DNA of 64,000 nt from Pseudomonadota bacterium (GTDB taxonomy: Bacteria > Pseudomonadota > Gammaproteobacteria > Steroidobacterales > Steroidobacteraceae). The notes beneath the pieces are model-generated. The model ran no database searches and was not told the origin of the DNA. It saw only the letters and a list, made by a program, of their open reading frames with translations. Position 1 is the first letter of the stretch. Each line of letters opens with the position of its first letter. The stretch spans positions 124,001 to 188,000 of the forward strand of contig JAEZFW010000056.1 of the NCBI GenBank assembly GCA_023417315.1. The letters are read 5' to 3'. This document shows, piece by piece, positions 1-8,896 of the stretch. The position numbers were made by a program, and so were the translations under genes.

Positions 1-689
1 GACCCGGTGAGCCGACGCCGTATGATCCAGAAGATGTGGTCAGCTACGAAGTCGGCTTCAAGTACACAACTCCAGATGATCGGTTCCGCATCAATCTGGC
101 GGCCTACCGCGCGGAGTATGACGGGATGCAGTTCCCGACGTTCTTCGTCGGTACCAGCACGAACTACATGACGAACGCGACGAGCGGGCAAGTCGAAGGC
201 ATCGAGGTGGAGCCGATCTGGCAAGCCACCGATACGCTGCAGATCTACGGCAACGGATCCTTCACGACGGGCAAGTACACGAGCCCTTGGGAGTGTTCGG
301 GCCAGTACGGGTTCATGATGGATTGCAGCGACAACGAGATCCCCGGACAGATTCCGACGAAGACGACGCTCGGATTTCGCTATGCCCCAGAGTGGTCCGT
401 GTTAGGTTCGCTAACCTTCAATGGCTCGTGGGTTTACACGAGCGCGTATTTCAACAACATCGCGAATGAAGGTCCGTTGGTGCAAGCGCAAGAATCGGAC
501 ATCTTCAACTTTACCGCGTCTTGGGTGAGCGAAGATGATCGTTGGAACGCGGCGCTCGACATGCGCAACCTCACCGACGAGCACTACATCTGGTCGGGAC
601 TCCAGTTGGCTCATCCGCAGTATCCGTCAGTCACCGGATACGTCAACGCTCCGCGCGAGGTGTTCTTCCGCGTTGGATTCAATTTCTAA
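1..689 (+). CDS. TonB-dependent receptor, C-terminal part (5' end outside window)
   Basis: The reading frame is open from base 3 and ends at TAA 687-689, so this is the C-terminal ~229 residues of a larger protein. It shows alternating beta-strand patterns and ends in Phe (FRVGFNF), as outer-membrane beta-barrels do. It aligns closely with the C-terminus of the complete receptor at 6414-8639 (shared YDGMQ, NATSG and NAPREV blocks), so the two are paralogues. The expected role is energy-dependent uptake of a scarce or large substrate across the outer membrane. The plug and TonB box are not in the window. Confidence 0.93.
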   Translation, partial: PGEPTPYDPEDVVSYEVGFKYTTPDDRFRINLAAYRAEYDGMQFPTFFVGTSTNYMTNATSGQVEGIEVEPIWQATDTLQIYGNGSFTTGKYTSPWECSGQYGFMMDCSDNEIPGQIPTKTTLGFRYAPEWSVLGSLTFNGSWVYTSAYFNNIANEGPLVQAQESDIFNFTASWVSEDDRWNAALDMRNLTDEHYIWSGLQLAHPQYPSVTGYVNAPREVFFRVGFNF

Positions 690-818
690 GTGACGATTTG
701 ACGCTCGTCCGGTCGCGTCGCTGCGTTCGGTGTCGTTGAACGATTCCGAACGTGCGGCTCGCTCCGGGCGGGAACCTCATTCACGTTCTCTCGCCCATAT
801 CCGCCTTCTAAGCTCTAC

Positions 819-1949
819 ATGAACAACGTTACGCGACGAGATGCGCTGCGCGCTGTGTCCGCCGGCTTAGCGACTCTGCCGATGGTCAGTATGGCTGCAG
901 CGACCGAACTTCCTCGCGGGGCGCTCGGAGCGATCCGCGCTTACCAAGTCGGCGAGCAGAAGGGTCTTGGCTCACTCATGCTGACTCGACGCCCTGACCC
1001 AACGCCTGGACCTGGTCAGGTGATCGTGAAAGTTCGTGCTGCGGCGCTCAATCATCGCGACCTCGCCATACTCCACGGTCGTTATCTTGGGCCCAAGCCG
1101 CCCGAGCGAATTCCGCTCGCCGACGGCGCGGGCGATGTGATCGCTGTGGGCGAGGGCGTGTCGCGCGTAAAAGTAGGCGATCGTGTGACGGCTGTGCCGT
1201 TCACGTCGTGGGTGGATGGCGAATTCGATCCCAGCGCGTTCGCATCGGATCTGGGTAGTGGACACGACGGGTGGCTAACCGAAAAGGCCTTGCTGCCTGC
1301 AAGCGCCCTCGTGAAGTTGTCCGATCGCATCAGCTACGACGATGCTGCGGCGCTCACGGCAGTTGGAGTGACCGCTTGGTCGATCATCCATGTGCTCGGC
1401 GCAGTGAAGCCGGGCGATGTCGTGTTGACGCTCGGCACTGGAGGACTGTCGATGATGGCGGTGCAGCTCGCCAAGATGGCAGGCGCGCGCGCCGCGATCA
1501 CGTCCTCCAGCGACGAGAAGCTGGCGGCCGCGAAAGCGCTCGGAGCAGACATCACCGTCAATTACCGAACCCATCCGGAGTGGGGACGCAAGATCCTCGA
1601 GGCGACCGGCGGGCGCGGCGCGGATATCGTCGTCGAGACCGTCGGTGCGAGTACCTTGAGTCAATCGCTCGCAGCGTGTGCGCCGAATGCACGAATCGGT
1701 TTCGTCGGATCGCTCGGGGGAGCAGCCACGGCGGCGCCGAATTTCGGCCCCCTCATCGCCAAGAACATATTGATCAAAGGTTTGACGAGCGGCACGCGGC
1801 GGACGCTCGAGCGTCTGCATCGCGCGGTCGAATCGAGCGGATTGCGGCCCGTGATCGATAAGGTGTTCAACTTCGAAGATGCGCCCGCCGCGTACGCGCA
1901 TCTCGAAAAAGGCGCTCACATGGGAAAGGTCGTGATCCGAATGGATTGA
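819..1949 (+). CDS. Medium-chain dehydrogenase/reductase (quinone-reductase-like) with Tat-like leader
   Basis: This 376-residue protein has the GroES-like N-domain and a Rossmann domain with GTGGLSMMAVQLAKMAGA near residues 206-223. No structural zinc cysteine cluster is visible, which fits the zinc-independent quinone oxidoreductase branch. An NAD(P)H-dependent reduction of an enone or quinone is the usual family activity. The N-terminus NVTRRDALRAVSAGLATLP resembles a Tat signal. Export of a nucleotide-dependent reductase would be unusual, so the leader may be a relic or the start may lie further in. No clear ribosome site precedes the ATG. A second family member without leader lies at 5102-6112. 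Confidence 0.88.
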   Translation: MNNVTRRDALRAVSAGLATLPMVSMAAATELPRGALGAIRAYQVGEQKGLGSLMLTRRPDPTPGPGQVIVKVRAAALNHRDLAILHGRYLGPKPPERIPLADGAGDVIAVGEGVSRVKVGDRVTAVPFTSWVDGEFDPSAFASDLGSGHDGWLTEKALLPASALVKLSDRISYDDAAALTAVGVTAWSIIHVLGAVKPGDVVLTLGTGGLSMMAVQLAKMAGARAAITSSSDEKLAAAKALGADITVNYRTHPEWGRKILEATGGRGADIVVETVGASTLSQSLAACAPNARIGFVGSLGGAATAAPNFGPLIAKNILIKGLTSGTRRTLERLHRAVESSGLRPVIDKVFNFEDAPAAYAHLEKGAHMGKVVIRMD

Positions 1950-2023
1950 TCTTCGTGACAGCCGCAGACCAGGACGCGGCGTTCATGTGGGACGTGTCGA
2001 CAGACGCTGTTGACAGCCGTATA

Positions 2024-2039
2024 ACGTAGATAATCTAGT
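2024..2039. promoter_or_regulatory. Weak match to the 16-bp locus palindrome
   Basis: ACGTAGATAATCTAGT matches 10 of 14 fixed positions of the operator-like motif found elsewhere in this locus. It lies 32 bp before the start of the FAD oxidoreductase. On its own it would not be called; the position makes it worth listing. Confidence 0.25.
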
Positions 2040-2070
2040 TAGTTTTAAGTCGACCCTGAGGGCGAGCTCG

Positions 2071-3603
2071 ATGCCGAAACACGACAACCACTCCGACACG
2101 CAGGTCCTGTCCAGACGCTCTTTGCTGAAAGGTGCTGCGGCGGTGAGCGCACTCGCGACGCTTCCCTGGTCCGTGCGCAAAGCCTACGCGCAACAAGCGA
2201 CTCCGCTCGTGATCATCGGCGGCGGCACTGCCGGCATGGTGGCGGCGATTTTCGCGGCCAAGCGCGGCGCGAACGTGATCGTGGTCGAGAAGGCAGCAAG
2301 CGTTGGCGGCACGCTGGTGATCTCTGGCGGCATGATGGGTGCGGCCGGAACCGTGTTCCAGAAGGCAAAAGGGATCAAGGACTCGCCGCAACAGCATTAC
2401 GACGACATCATGAAGATCAGCAGCGGCACTGCCGTCCCCGAGATGGCGCGGCTTTGGGCGGACCATGCCGGCGGCATGCTGAACTGGCTGGCCGAGCTCG
2501 GTCTCAAGATTCCGGAGGACCAGCCTTCTGTCGGTACGCTGTACGACTACTACTCAGTGCCGCGTTACCACTGGGGTGCGCAGAACGGCCGTTCGGTCCT
2601 TGCAGTGATGAAGCCAGAGTTCGACAAGTACGTGCAGTCGGGGCACATCACGTTCATGACCGGCGCTGGCGCGGTCGATTTGATCCAAGACGCGAAAGGC
2701 GCAGTGAATGGCGTGGTCGTCGAAGACAGCAACGGTAAGCGCTCTGACGTACGTGGGCTGAACACGATCATCGCGACCGGTGGCTGCGCCGGCAATCCGA
2801 GCATGTTCGAGGCGCTGCACGGCGTTCCGTTGTATCGACGCGTGGCAATGCCCGCGAGCCAGGGCGTGGGGCTCACGCTAGGGCTGGCCGCCGGCGGCTA
2901 CCTACGCTGCGCAGAAAACTACGTCGGCTACTACGGTTCCATTCCGCAAAGCGATCAGTGGCCTTCGGCCCCGGCGGGCGACATGATGATCGACCACCGC
3001 GTGCGTAAGCCCTGGGAGATTTACGTGAACACGCATGGCGAGCGTTTCGTGCGTGAGGATCACCCGAGTATGAGCGAGCGCGATCGCATCATGGATCGCC
3101 AGCCCGGCCATCGCTTCTGGGCGGTGTTCGATCAGCGCGTGCTCGACGAGGCCCCCATGCTCATGCCTCGCTGGAAACGCGAGCAGATGATCGACTCCTT
3201 CAACAAGCATCCGATGTTTCACCGCGGCGCAACGTGGGCGGAGCTCGGCGTACGCGCGGGCATCAATCCCGCGACGCTGCAGAAGACCGTGGCGGCATAC
3301 AACGAGGCAATCGAGAAGCGAAAGCGCGATCCGCTCGAGCGCGAGCACCGCCCCATATCGCTCACACGTGGGCCGTTCTACGCAATCCGCTCGCAGACTT
3401 GGACGCTCAAGTCGTATGCCGGCCTCGGCGTGAACAAGGATCTGCAGCTCACCACGAAGGAAGGCAAGGTCATTCCCAATCTCTACGCGGCGGGAGAGGT
3501 CCTAGGTGCCGCGACGGGCGGCAAGGCGCACACGAATGGCGCGAGCGTGACTCCGGCGCTCACCTTCGGAAAGCTGTTGGGAGAGAAGATCATCAAAGTT
3601 TGA
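2071..3603 (+). CDS. Tat-exported FAD-dependent oxidoreductase (FAD_binding_2: fumarate reductase/ketosteroid dehydrogenase type)
   Basis: This 510-residue flavoprotein begins with a convincing Tat signal (SRRSLLKGAAAVSALATLP, cleavage after AYA near residue 40). The dinucleotide-binding motif GGGTAGMVAAIFAAKRG lies at about 50-66 and is followed by VVEK. The C-terminal FAD-contacting stretch NLYAAGEVLGAATGGKAHTNG is typical of the family that includes flavocytochrome c fumarate reductase, urocanate reductase and 3-ketosteroid 1-dehydrogenase. It probably oxidises or reduces a C-C bond in the periplasm. The di-haem cytochrome encoded next to it is a plausible electron partner. A GAGGG ribosome site stands 8 nt before ATG 2071. 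The substrate cannot be read from the sequence. Confidence 0.9.
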   Translation: MPKHDNHSDTQVLSRRSLLKGAAAVSALATLPWSVRKAYAQQATPLVIIGGGTAGMVAAIFAAKRGANVIVVEKAASVGGTLVISGGMMGAAGTVFQKAKGIKDSPQQHYDDIMKISSGTAVPEMARLWADHAGGMLNWLAELGLKIPEDQPSVGTLYDYYSVPRYHWGAQNGRSVLAVMKPEFDKYVQSGHITFMTGAGAVDLIQDAKGAVNGVVVEDSNGKRSDVRGLNTIIATGGCAGNPSMFEALHGVPLYRRVAMPASQGVGLTLGLAAGGYLRCAENYVGYYGSIPQSDQWPSAPAGDMMIDHRVRKPWEIYVNTHGERFVREDHPSMSERDRIMDRQPGHRFWAVFDQRVLDEAPMLMPRWKREQMIDSFNKHPMFHRGATWAELGVRAGINPATLQKTVAAYNEAIEKRKRDPLEREHRPISLTRGPFYAIRSQTWTLKSYAGLGVNKDLQLTTKEGKVIPNLYAAGEVLGAATGGKAHTNGASVTPALTFGKLLGEKIIKV

Positions 3604-3610
3604 AGATGAT

Positions 3611-3638
3611 GCGGTCGGGTCTTCGATGACCCGACCGC
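3611..3638. terminator. Hairpin between convergent genes
   Basis: GCGGTCGGGTC and GACCCGACCGC form a perfect 11-bp stem around TTCGAT, directly behind the FAD gene stop and before the 3' end of the cytochrome gene. There is no T-run, so intrinsic termination is uncertain. Confidence 0.5.
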
Positions 3639-3694
3639 GCACACACTACCTTCGTACGCAGGGCTGCGTACGTAGCGCGCCTGAAAGACACGCC

Positions 3695-4405
3695 TCACTG
3701 CATCGTGCGCAGATACGCGGCCAAGCTGCGAATTTCCTCCGGCGTAAGCTTCGCCGCGACTTCATGCATGATCTCGAGATTGGCGTTTCCTCGGTCAGCT
3801 GCAGACGCGTAGCGCGTGCGCTTCGCATACGCCTCGAGCTGCGCGGTGGAGTACCCGGGCTGTTGTCCTCGAACGGCTGGATCGCCCGTCGTTGCATTGC
3901 CTTCCCCGGTCGGACCATGACACGAGCTGCACGCAGCGATACCACGCGCGGAATCACCGTCGCGATACAGCGCTTCGCCTACCTTCGCTTCGTCGCTCGC
4001 TGCGGCACCGGTGGCCGCGGTCTGCGCTGCGTAGTGCGCCGCAAGATCGGCGATGTCCGCATCGCTCAATGTACTGGCGATGGGCTGCATCTCTAAACTC
4101 GGGCGCTCGCCTGAACGCAGCAGCTCCATCTGCTTCACGAGATACGACGCACTCTGGCCTGCGAGTGACGGCCATTCGGAGGTCTCGCTGTTACCGTTCG
4201 CGCCGTGACAGGCATCGCAGTAGAGCGCCTCACTTCGCGACTTGCCGCGAACAGCATCGCCCGCGACCGCAGCGGAAGGCGCCGATGCGGCTTTCGCCGG
4301 TGCATGAGCATCGTTATCGGCCGCCGCCGAGTAATTGATCGGCGCTGTTCCCTCGCAGCCCGCGATGGATGCGACGACAGCGGCTATCGTCAATCTGAAA
4401 CGCAT
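3695..4405 (-). CDS. Di-haem cytochrome c lipoprotein (cytochrome c4-like)
   Basis: The start is ATG at 4405, preceded by AAGAGG at good spacing; the longer frame upstream has no ribosome site. The 236-residue protein has a lipobox (ASIAGC, Cys17) and two c-haem motifs, CDACH at 63-67 and CSSCH at 159-163. The tandem domains each end in a region with Met ligands, as in cytochrome c4. It should sit on the periplasmic face of a membrane and carry electrons, here plausibly from the exported FAD oxidoreductase encoded convergently. The residues between lipobox and first haem are Ala-rich linker. The upstream region shares the 16-bp palindrome at 4459-4474 with the divergent gene. Confidence 0.92.
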   Translation of the reverse strand: MRFRLTIAAVVASIAGCEGTAPINYSAAADNDAHAPAKAASAPSAAVAGDAVRGKSRSEALYCDACHGANGNSETSEWPSLAGQSASYLVKQMELLRSGERPSLEMQPIASTLSDADIADLAAHYAAQTAATGAAASDEAKVGEALYRDGDSARGIAACSSCHGPTGEGNATTGDPAVRGQQPGYSTAQLEAYAKRTRYASAADRGNANLEIMHEVAAKLTPEEIRSLAAYLRTMQ

Positions 4406-4458
4406 TGAATCCTCTTGACTTGCCAATGAGCTTGCAGAGATCCTACTACGAGTATCCA

Positions 4459-4474
4459 ACTAATGTAACTTAGT
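4459..4474. promoter_or_regulatory. 16-bp palindromic operator-like site
   Basis: ACTAATGTAACTTAGT differs at one position from the perfect-scoring site at 14822-14837 read on the other strand. It sits between the divergent cytochrome c gene (start 4405) and the secreted protein gene (start 4581), where one site could control both. Confidence 0.7.
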
Positions 4475-4580
4475 GATCGTACTCGCTGGCGATTAGAGGT
4501 TGGGTGTCACTGGCGCCCGACACACTCGGCATCTGTCCATCTCACGGCGATGATCGCATGCATGTGGGAGAGTTGAGCTC

Positions 4581-5078
4581 ATGAAGAAGCGAAGCGTTAG
4601 TTTCCTTGTGACAGCGTTGTTGGCGTTGCCTCTACTCATTGCGGCGGCAGCGCCGAATCATGGCTCGCCTCGCAATGCACTCATCGGGACGTGGAAGTGC
4701 GATCCCTCGAAGTCAACTTTCAACGGCGCGATGCCTTACCGAAGTGCCACATCGAAGTTCGCCAGCCTCGAGCAAGGGACACATGTGACAGTGGACATCA
4801 TCGAGGCGAACGGTGTAGCGCTACACTTTGAGTACCGCGATGCGCACGACGGAGTTTTCGTGCCGGTTCACGGCAATCCGTTCTATGACAATCAGTCCAC
4901 CACGTGGCTCGACAAGCTCACTGCGCAACGCACAGAGCGGCGGGGTGACAAAGTTACAGGCACGACGATCATGACAGTCTCGGCGGACGGCGAATCATAT
5001 GTGGCACGAGCCAGTCGGACTCGACCGGACGGCAAGCTGTACACTTCGGTCATCCATTGGGACCGTGTCGATCCTTGA
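4581..5078 (+). CDS. Small secreted protein, lipocalin-like fold suspected; paralogue of 8896-9396
   Basis: This 165-residue protein has a Sec signal peptide (MKKRSVSFLVTALLALPLL, cleavage after AAA near 24). The mature part opens with LIGTWKCDPSKS, a pattern seen at the first strand of small calycin or lipocalin-like barrels. It continues as alternating strands with the block RTERRGDKVTGTTIM. The protein at 8896-9396 shares this architecture (LLGTWEADLDHS, RTERRAGEITGTTLM), so the pair arose by duplication. The function is unknown; periplasmic binding or carrying of a hydrophobic substrate is a guess from the fold. The palindrome at 4459-4474 precedes it. Confidence 0.8.
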   Translation: MKKRSVSFLVTALLALPLLIAAAAPNHGSPRNALIGTWKCDPSKSTFNGAMPYRSATSKFASLEQGTHVTVDIIEANGVALHFEYRDAHDGVFVPVHGNPFYDNQSTTWLDKLTAQRTERRGDKVTGTTIMTVSADGESYVARASRTRPDGKLYTSVIHWDRVDP

Positions 5079-5101
5079 ATGGCCGCGGTCGTCGTCGCCA
5101 T

Positions 5102-6112
5102 TCACACGCTGATCACGACCTTCCCGAAGTTGGAGCCGATTCGAAAGTACTTGTACGCTGCCGGAGTCTCGGAGAAATCGAAAACGCGGTCGATGAGCGG
5201 ACGCAGCTTCGACGCCGCGATCGCCCGGTTCATCGAGGCAACCGTTGCGTGGCTGCCAACGTTGATTCCGATGAGTCGGATAGCTCGGCGCATCACGGGC
5301 AGCGGATCGATCTCGCCAGTACCGGCGAGACGGCCAATGAGTACGATCGTGCCGCCTTTGCGCACGCTACGCAGTGAACGCTCCAACGTGCCCGCGCCTC
5401 CGACCTCGATGACCACATCCACGCCGCGCCCCCGCGTCAGCTTCAGTACCTCAGCGTCCCAATCCGCAGTCGTGCGGTAGTTCAAGAGATGATCGGCGCC
5501 CAGTTCAGCGGCGCGCTCCAGCTTGGCGTCGTGTCCCGATGTGAGGATGACAGTGGCGCCATGAAGCTTTGCGAACTGCAGAGCAAACAACGACACGCCA
5601 CCTGTACCGAGGATCAGTACGAGATCTCCTGCTCGCACGTGGGCGGTCTCGAATAGAGCTTGCCACGCCGTCACGGCCGCGGAGGGAAGAGTCGCAGCCT
5701 CTTCGTACGACAGATGCCCGGGAATCGGTATCGCCGCTCCTTCTGGCAAGGCCACAAGCTGCGTGAGGACGCCATCGAGCGAGCCGCCAAGCGCAAGCTC
5801 AGTTGCCTCATCCGAGATGGGGCCCGCAGACCAATACGGATAGAACGCGCTCATGACTCGATCGCCGAGCTTCGCGTGGCGTACGTCTGCACCGATTCCA
5901 ACGATCTCCCCCGCGCCATCCGACAAAGGGATCACGGATCGCTTCAGCACCCCCGGATACTGCGCATAACTGACGCTGATATCGCGGTAGTTCAACGACG
6001 TGGCTCGAATCCGAACCAGCACGTCGCCGGCTTTGGGCTGCGGCTCTGCGCGCGCGTCATTGAGCACTAAACCATCGAGCCCTGTGAATTCCCGCAGTTC
6101 ATACGCCTTCAT
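5102..6112 (-). CDS. Medium-chain dehydrogenase/reductase, quinone oxidoreductase-like
   Basis: This 336-residue cytosolic protein lacks a leader. It has the N-terminal catalytic domain and a Rossmann motif (GTGGVSLFALQFAKLHGA), followed by SGHDAKLERAAELGADHLLNYRT, typical of NADPH-dependent MDR enzymes. No zinc-binding cysteines are evident. It is a clear paralogue of the product of 819-1949 (shared LNYRDISV/LNHRDLAI region, PLSDGAGE, and C-terminal PLIDRVFDF). An NAD(P)H-linked reduction of an alpha,beta-unsaturated carbonyl in the same catabolic route is plausible. It faces away from the receptor gene at 6414, leaving a shared 301-bp control region. Confidence 0.9.
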   Translation of the reverse strand: MKAYELREFTGLDGLVLNDARAEPQPKAGDVLVRIRATSLNYRDISVSYAQYPGVLKRSVIPLSDGAGEIVGIGADVRHAKLGDRVMSAFYPYWSAGPISDEATELALGGSLDGVLTQLVALPEGAAIPIPGHLSYEEAATLPSAAVTAWQALFETAHVRAGDLVLILGTGGVSLFALQFAKLHGATVILTSGHDAKLERAAELGADHLLNYRTTADWDAEVLKLTRGRGVDVVIEVGGAGTLERSLRSVRKGGTIVLIGRLAGTGEIDPLPVMRRAIRLIGINVGSHATVASMNRAIAASKLRPLIDRVFDFSETPAAYKYFRIGSNFGKVVISV

Positions 6113-6413
6113 GTCAGATTCTCACCCCACGATCCTCCGAGCTGCGCCCCGCGGTTGCGCTGCAATATAACGTAGTGAACCATCGCCTAAAGAAATGGTC
6201 TTTCTACCTGAGTTAGCGCAACGGCACTTCACTTTTCTTGGCGTATTCTCGCCACAAGATCCGCGGCTCGGAGCGCGCGTGTACGCTTGACAAGCTTTTC
6301 ACCGTTGGGCATTGTCGAAACATAGGATACTAAGTTAGATACGATGAAGGCGCGCCGCAAGGAGGCAAATCGCGCCCTTCGAGTGATCAGTTGACGACTC
6401 AAACGGTGAAGCT
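6113..6413. promoter_or_regulatory. Divergent control region with half operator
   Basis: These 301 bp separate the MDR gene (minus strand) from the TonB-dependent receptor (plus strand). ACTAAGTTA at 6329-6337 is a perfect left half of the locus palindrome with a degenerate right half. CGTAGT at 6171-6176 with flanking AT-rich sequence is a weak second candidate. No coding potential was recognised. Confidence 0.4.
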
Positions 6414-8639
6414 GTGACAAAGTGCAATAGTTTGATGCTCGGTAATCTCTCCTTGTTGACGGCGCTGGCGCTCGCTTCCGCATCGGCTAATGCGCAGCAG
6501 AACGTAGCCCAGGGCGTATCCGACGCCTCGGACGGCGATGACGGACTTGCCGAGATCATGGTCACGGCCGAGCGTTTTGAATCATCGGTGCAGAAATCAC
6601 CGGTTGCCGTCACCGCGATCGATGCGGCCGCGCTCGAAGATCGCATGGTCACCAACGTGTTGACCGCTGCCCAAGAAATACCGGGCATCAAGATCACCGC
6701 TGCACAAGGCAGCAACACCAACGCGTCCATCGCGTTGCGCGGCGTCGGCCAAAGCACCGCGGGCATCAACTTCGATCCGGCCGTCGGTATCTATATCGAC
6801 GGGGTCTATCAGCCGCGTATCAACGGTGCGTTCTTCGACTTCTTCGATATCGCCAGCATGGAAGTGCTGCGTGGACCGCAGGGTACTCTGTACGGGCGCA
6901 ACAGCTCAGGCGGTGCGTTGAAGATTCAAACTCGTCGTCCCGAGCACACTTGGCAAGGCAAGGCGGAAGTCAGCGCCGGCAACTTCGACTATCTCGGCGG
7001 CAAGGCGTACTTGACCGGTCCGATCAATGATGTGCTCGCGTTCTCCATCAGTGGCGTCATGCGCCAGCGCGATGGCTACCTCTATGGCGTCGAGCATGGC
7101 CGCCGCATCGGTGACATCGATTCGCGTGCGCAGCGCGCGAAGCTTCTGTTCACGCCAAACGACAAGTTCGAAGCAGAGCTTTCGGTCTTTGCGATACAGG
7201 ACTACTCGGAAGCCGGCGTGCCGGTGCCGCTGCAGACTTTTCCCGGGGTCAATATTCCCGAAGCCAATGGCACGTTCAATCGTGACCTCACCCGGACGGA
7301 AATTTACGGCCCTCTCGGGCAGGGTGAGATCAAGAACCTCGGCGGCGCATTGAACATGCGCTATTTCTTCTCCGACACGATCGAGTTTTCCTCCATCACC
7401 GGCTTCGGCGATATGGAGACGAGCAGCACCGGCAATACGCTGTTCGTCACATTGGCGATGCAGCAAGCGAAGGAGCGCGGTGAGAACGTTACGCAAGCGA
7501 GCAACAATGAAGGCCGCACGAATAACGAGTTCTGGACGCAAGAGCTCAACATGACGTACACCGGCGAGCGCTTAAGGGGTGTTGTCGGTCTGTACTACAT
7601 CAACGAGGAAGGTCAAAGCCGCGCGCGAGCCGCGGGTAGCGCAACGATCGACCAGGATCGTATTACCAAGGCGAGCGCCGCGTTCGCGCAGGGTACGTAC
7701 ATGATCGGTGGCGGTGTGGGTCTCACGGCCGGCATTCGGTACACGCGCGAGGAAGCGGACTTCACGCAGTTCTATCGCCAGTTGCTCGGTGCGTCACAGA
7801 ACGCGACGAAGACATTCACTTCCACGACGCCGAAGTTGGGTGTCAATTGGGAAGTGACCGACAGGTTCATGACGTATGTGTCGTACACGCAGGGCTTCAA
7901 GAGCGGCGGCTTCAACCCGATTCCACCAAATGCGAATACCGGTGTGCCGGATCAGATCGGCGCACCTACGCCCTACAACCCGGAAGACGTCACGAGCTAC
8001 GAAGCTGGCTTCAAATGGCAGACGCAGGACAACAAGTTCCGTCTGAACGGTGCGGTCTTCCGTGCGGAGTATGACGGTATGCAGTTGCCGGTGTTCTTCC
8101 CGGGCACGTCCACGATCTACACCTCGAACGCCACCTCGGGCGTCGTGCAGGGCATCGAGCTCGAGCCGACCTGGCAGGTCACGCGTGATCTTCTGATCTA
8201 CGGGAACCTCTCGCTCAACGACGGTGAATACACCGGCGCGTTTCCGTGCAACGACCAATATGGTGTGCGCACGGACTGTCGTGACAACGAGTTAGTGGGT
8301 CTGATCCCGGTGAAAGGCATGATCGGCTTCGGCTACACGCCGTATCTGCCGCTGCCCGGCGAGTTCCGCATCAATGGGTCCTGGGCCTATCACGACGAGT
8401 ATCACAATAATGTCGCGAACAGCCCGCTCGTGTACACGGTAGCGGCCGGTATCTTCAATACCAGCATCGCTTGGACGAGCCCGGACGAAACGTGGAATGC
8501 GGCGCTTGAAGTTCGCAACGTGGCCGATAAGCACTACTCTCTGGCCGGCCTGCAGCAGTCGCATCCGGTGCAGCCCGCGGTCAGTGCGTTCCCGAATGCG
8601 CCGCGCGAAGTGATGTTCCGCTTTGGTGTGAACTTCTAG
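6414..8639 (+). CDS. TonB-dependent outer-membrane receptor
   Basis: This complete 741-residue receptor has a signal peptide ending near SANA (about residue 27) and a TonB-box-like EIMVTAER. The plug domain includes GSNTNASIALRGVG and the junction LRGPQGTLYGRNSSGG, and the 22-strand barrel ends in Phe (FGVNF). The start is GTG at 6414; ATG 6435 is an alternative that still leaves a signal peptide. It is the paralogue of the partial receptor at the window's left edge. Receptors of this type in such gene neighbourhoods often import plant- or steroid-like compounds. The ligand is not evident. A half operator lies 77 bp upstream. Confidence 0.96.
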   Translation: MTKCNSLMLGNLSLLTALALASASANAQQNVAQGVSDASDGDDGLAEIMVTAERFESSVQKSPVAVTAIDAAALEDRMVTNVLTAAQEIPGIKITAAQGSNTNASIALRGVGQSTAGINFDPAVGIYIDGVYQPRINGAFFDFFDIASMEVLRGPQGTLYGRNSSGGALKIQTRRPEHTWQGKAEVSAGNFDYLGGKAYLTGPINDVLAFSISGVMRQRDGYLYGVEHGRRIGDIDSRAQRAKLLFTPNDKFEAELSVFAIQDYSEAGVPVPLQTFPGVNIPEANGTFNRDLTRTEIYGPLGQGEIKNLGGALNMRYFFSDTIEFSSITGFGDMETSSTGNTLFVTLAMQQAKERGENVTQASNNEGRTNNEFWTQELNMTYTGERLRGVVGLYYINEEGQSRARAAGSATIDQDRITKASAAFAQGTYMIGGGVGLTAGIRYTREEADFTQFYRQLLGASQNATKTFTSTTPKLGVNWEVTDRFMTYVSYTQGFKSGGFNPIPPNANTGVPDQIGAPTPYNPEDVTSYEAGFKWQTQDNKFRLNGAVFRAEYDGMQLPVFFPGTSTIYTSNATSGVVQGIELEPTWQVTRDLLIYGNLSLNDGEYTGAFPCNDQYGVRTDCRDNELVGLIPVKGMIGFGYTPYLPLPGEFRINGSWAYHDEYHNNVANSPLVYTVAAGIFNTSIAWTSPDETWNAALEVRNVADKHYSLAGLQQSHPVQPAVSAFPNAPREVMFRFGVNF

Positions 8640-8666
8640 TTGCGCAGACAACAGCATCGGTGATGC

Positions 8667-8695
8667 GAGCTCGGCGGTGACATGCCGCCGAGCTC
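8667..8695. terminator. Hairpin downstream of receptor gene
   Basis: GAGCTCGGCGG and CCGCCGAGCTC pair perfectly over 11 bp around TGACATG. It lies 28 bp after the receptor stop. It has no T-run. Confidence 0.45.
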
Positions 8696-8866
8696 ATAGA
8701 AGCTCATAGCATCGGCCGATCGATCGCGTCAGCGAGATGAAGGTACGATCCCTCGCAAGAGTTGCGGTAAGCGTCCTGAGTTGGCGGCTTGTCTTAGGCC
8801 AGATTGCCGCTCAACACATGTGACTCGATGATCCCGCGACGAGCACATCCTGATGTGCTTGGATTT

Positions 8867-8896
8867 GGGCGCGGCTGCGGCCGCGCCCCTTCTTTT
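8867..8896 (+). terminator. Intrinsic terminator, plus strand
   Basis: The stem GGGCGCGGC / GCCGCGCCC is followed by TTCTTTTC on the plus strand. It would end transcripts from the receptor side before they enter the convergent gene at 8896-9396. Confidence 0.7.

Noticed and set aside
3626..4338. Arg-rich plus-strand open frames over the cytochrome gene
   Set aside because: They are antisense to a di-haem cytochrome with two intact CxxCH motifs; high GC makes such shadows common.
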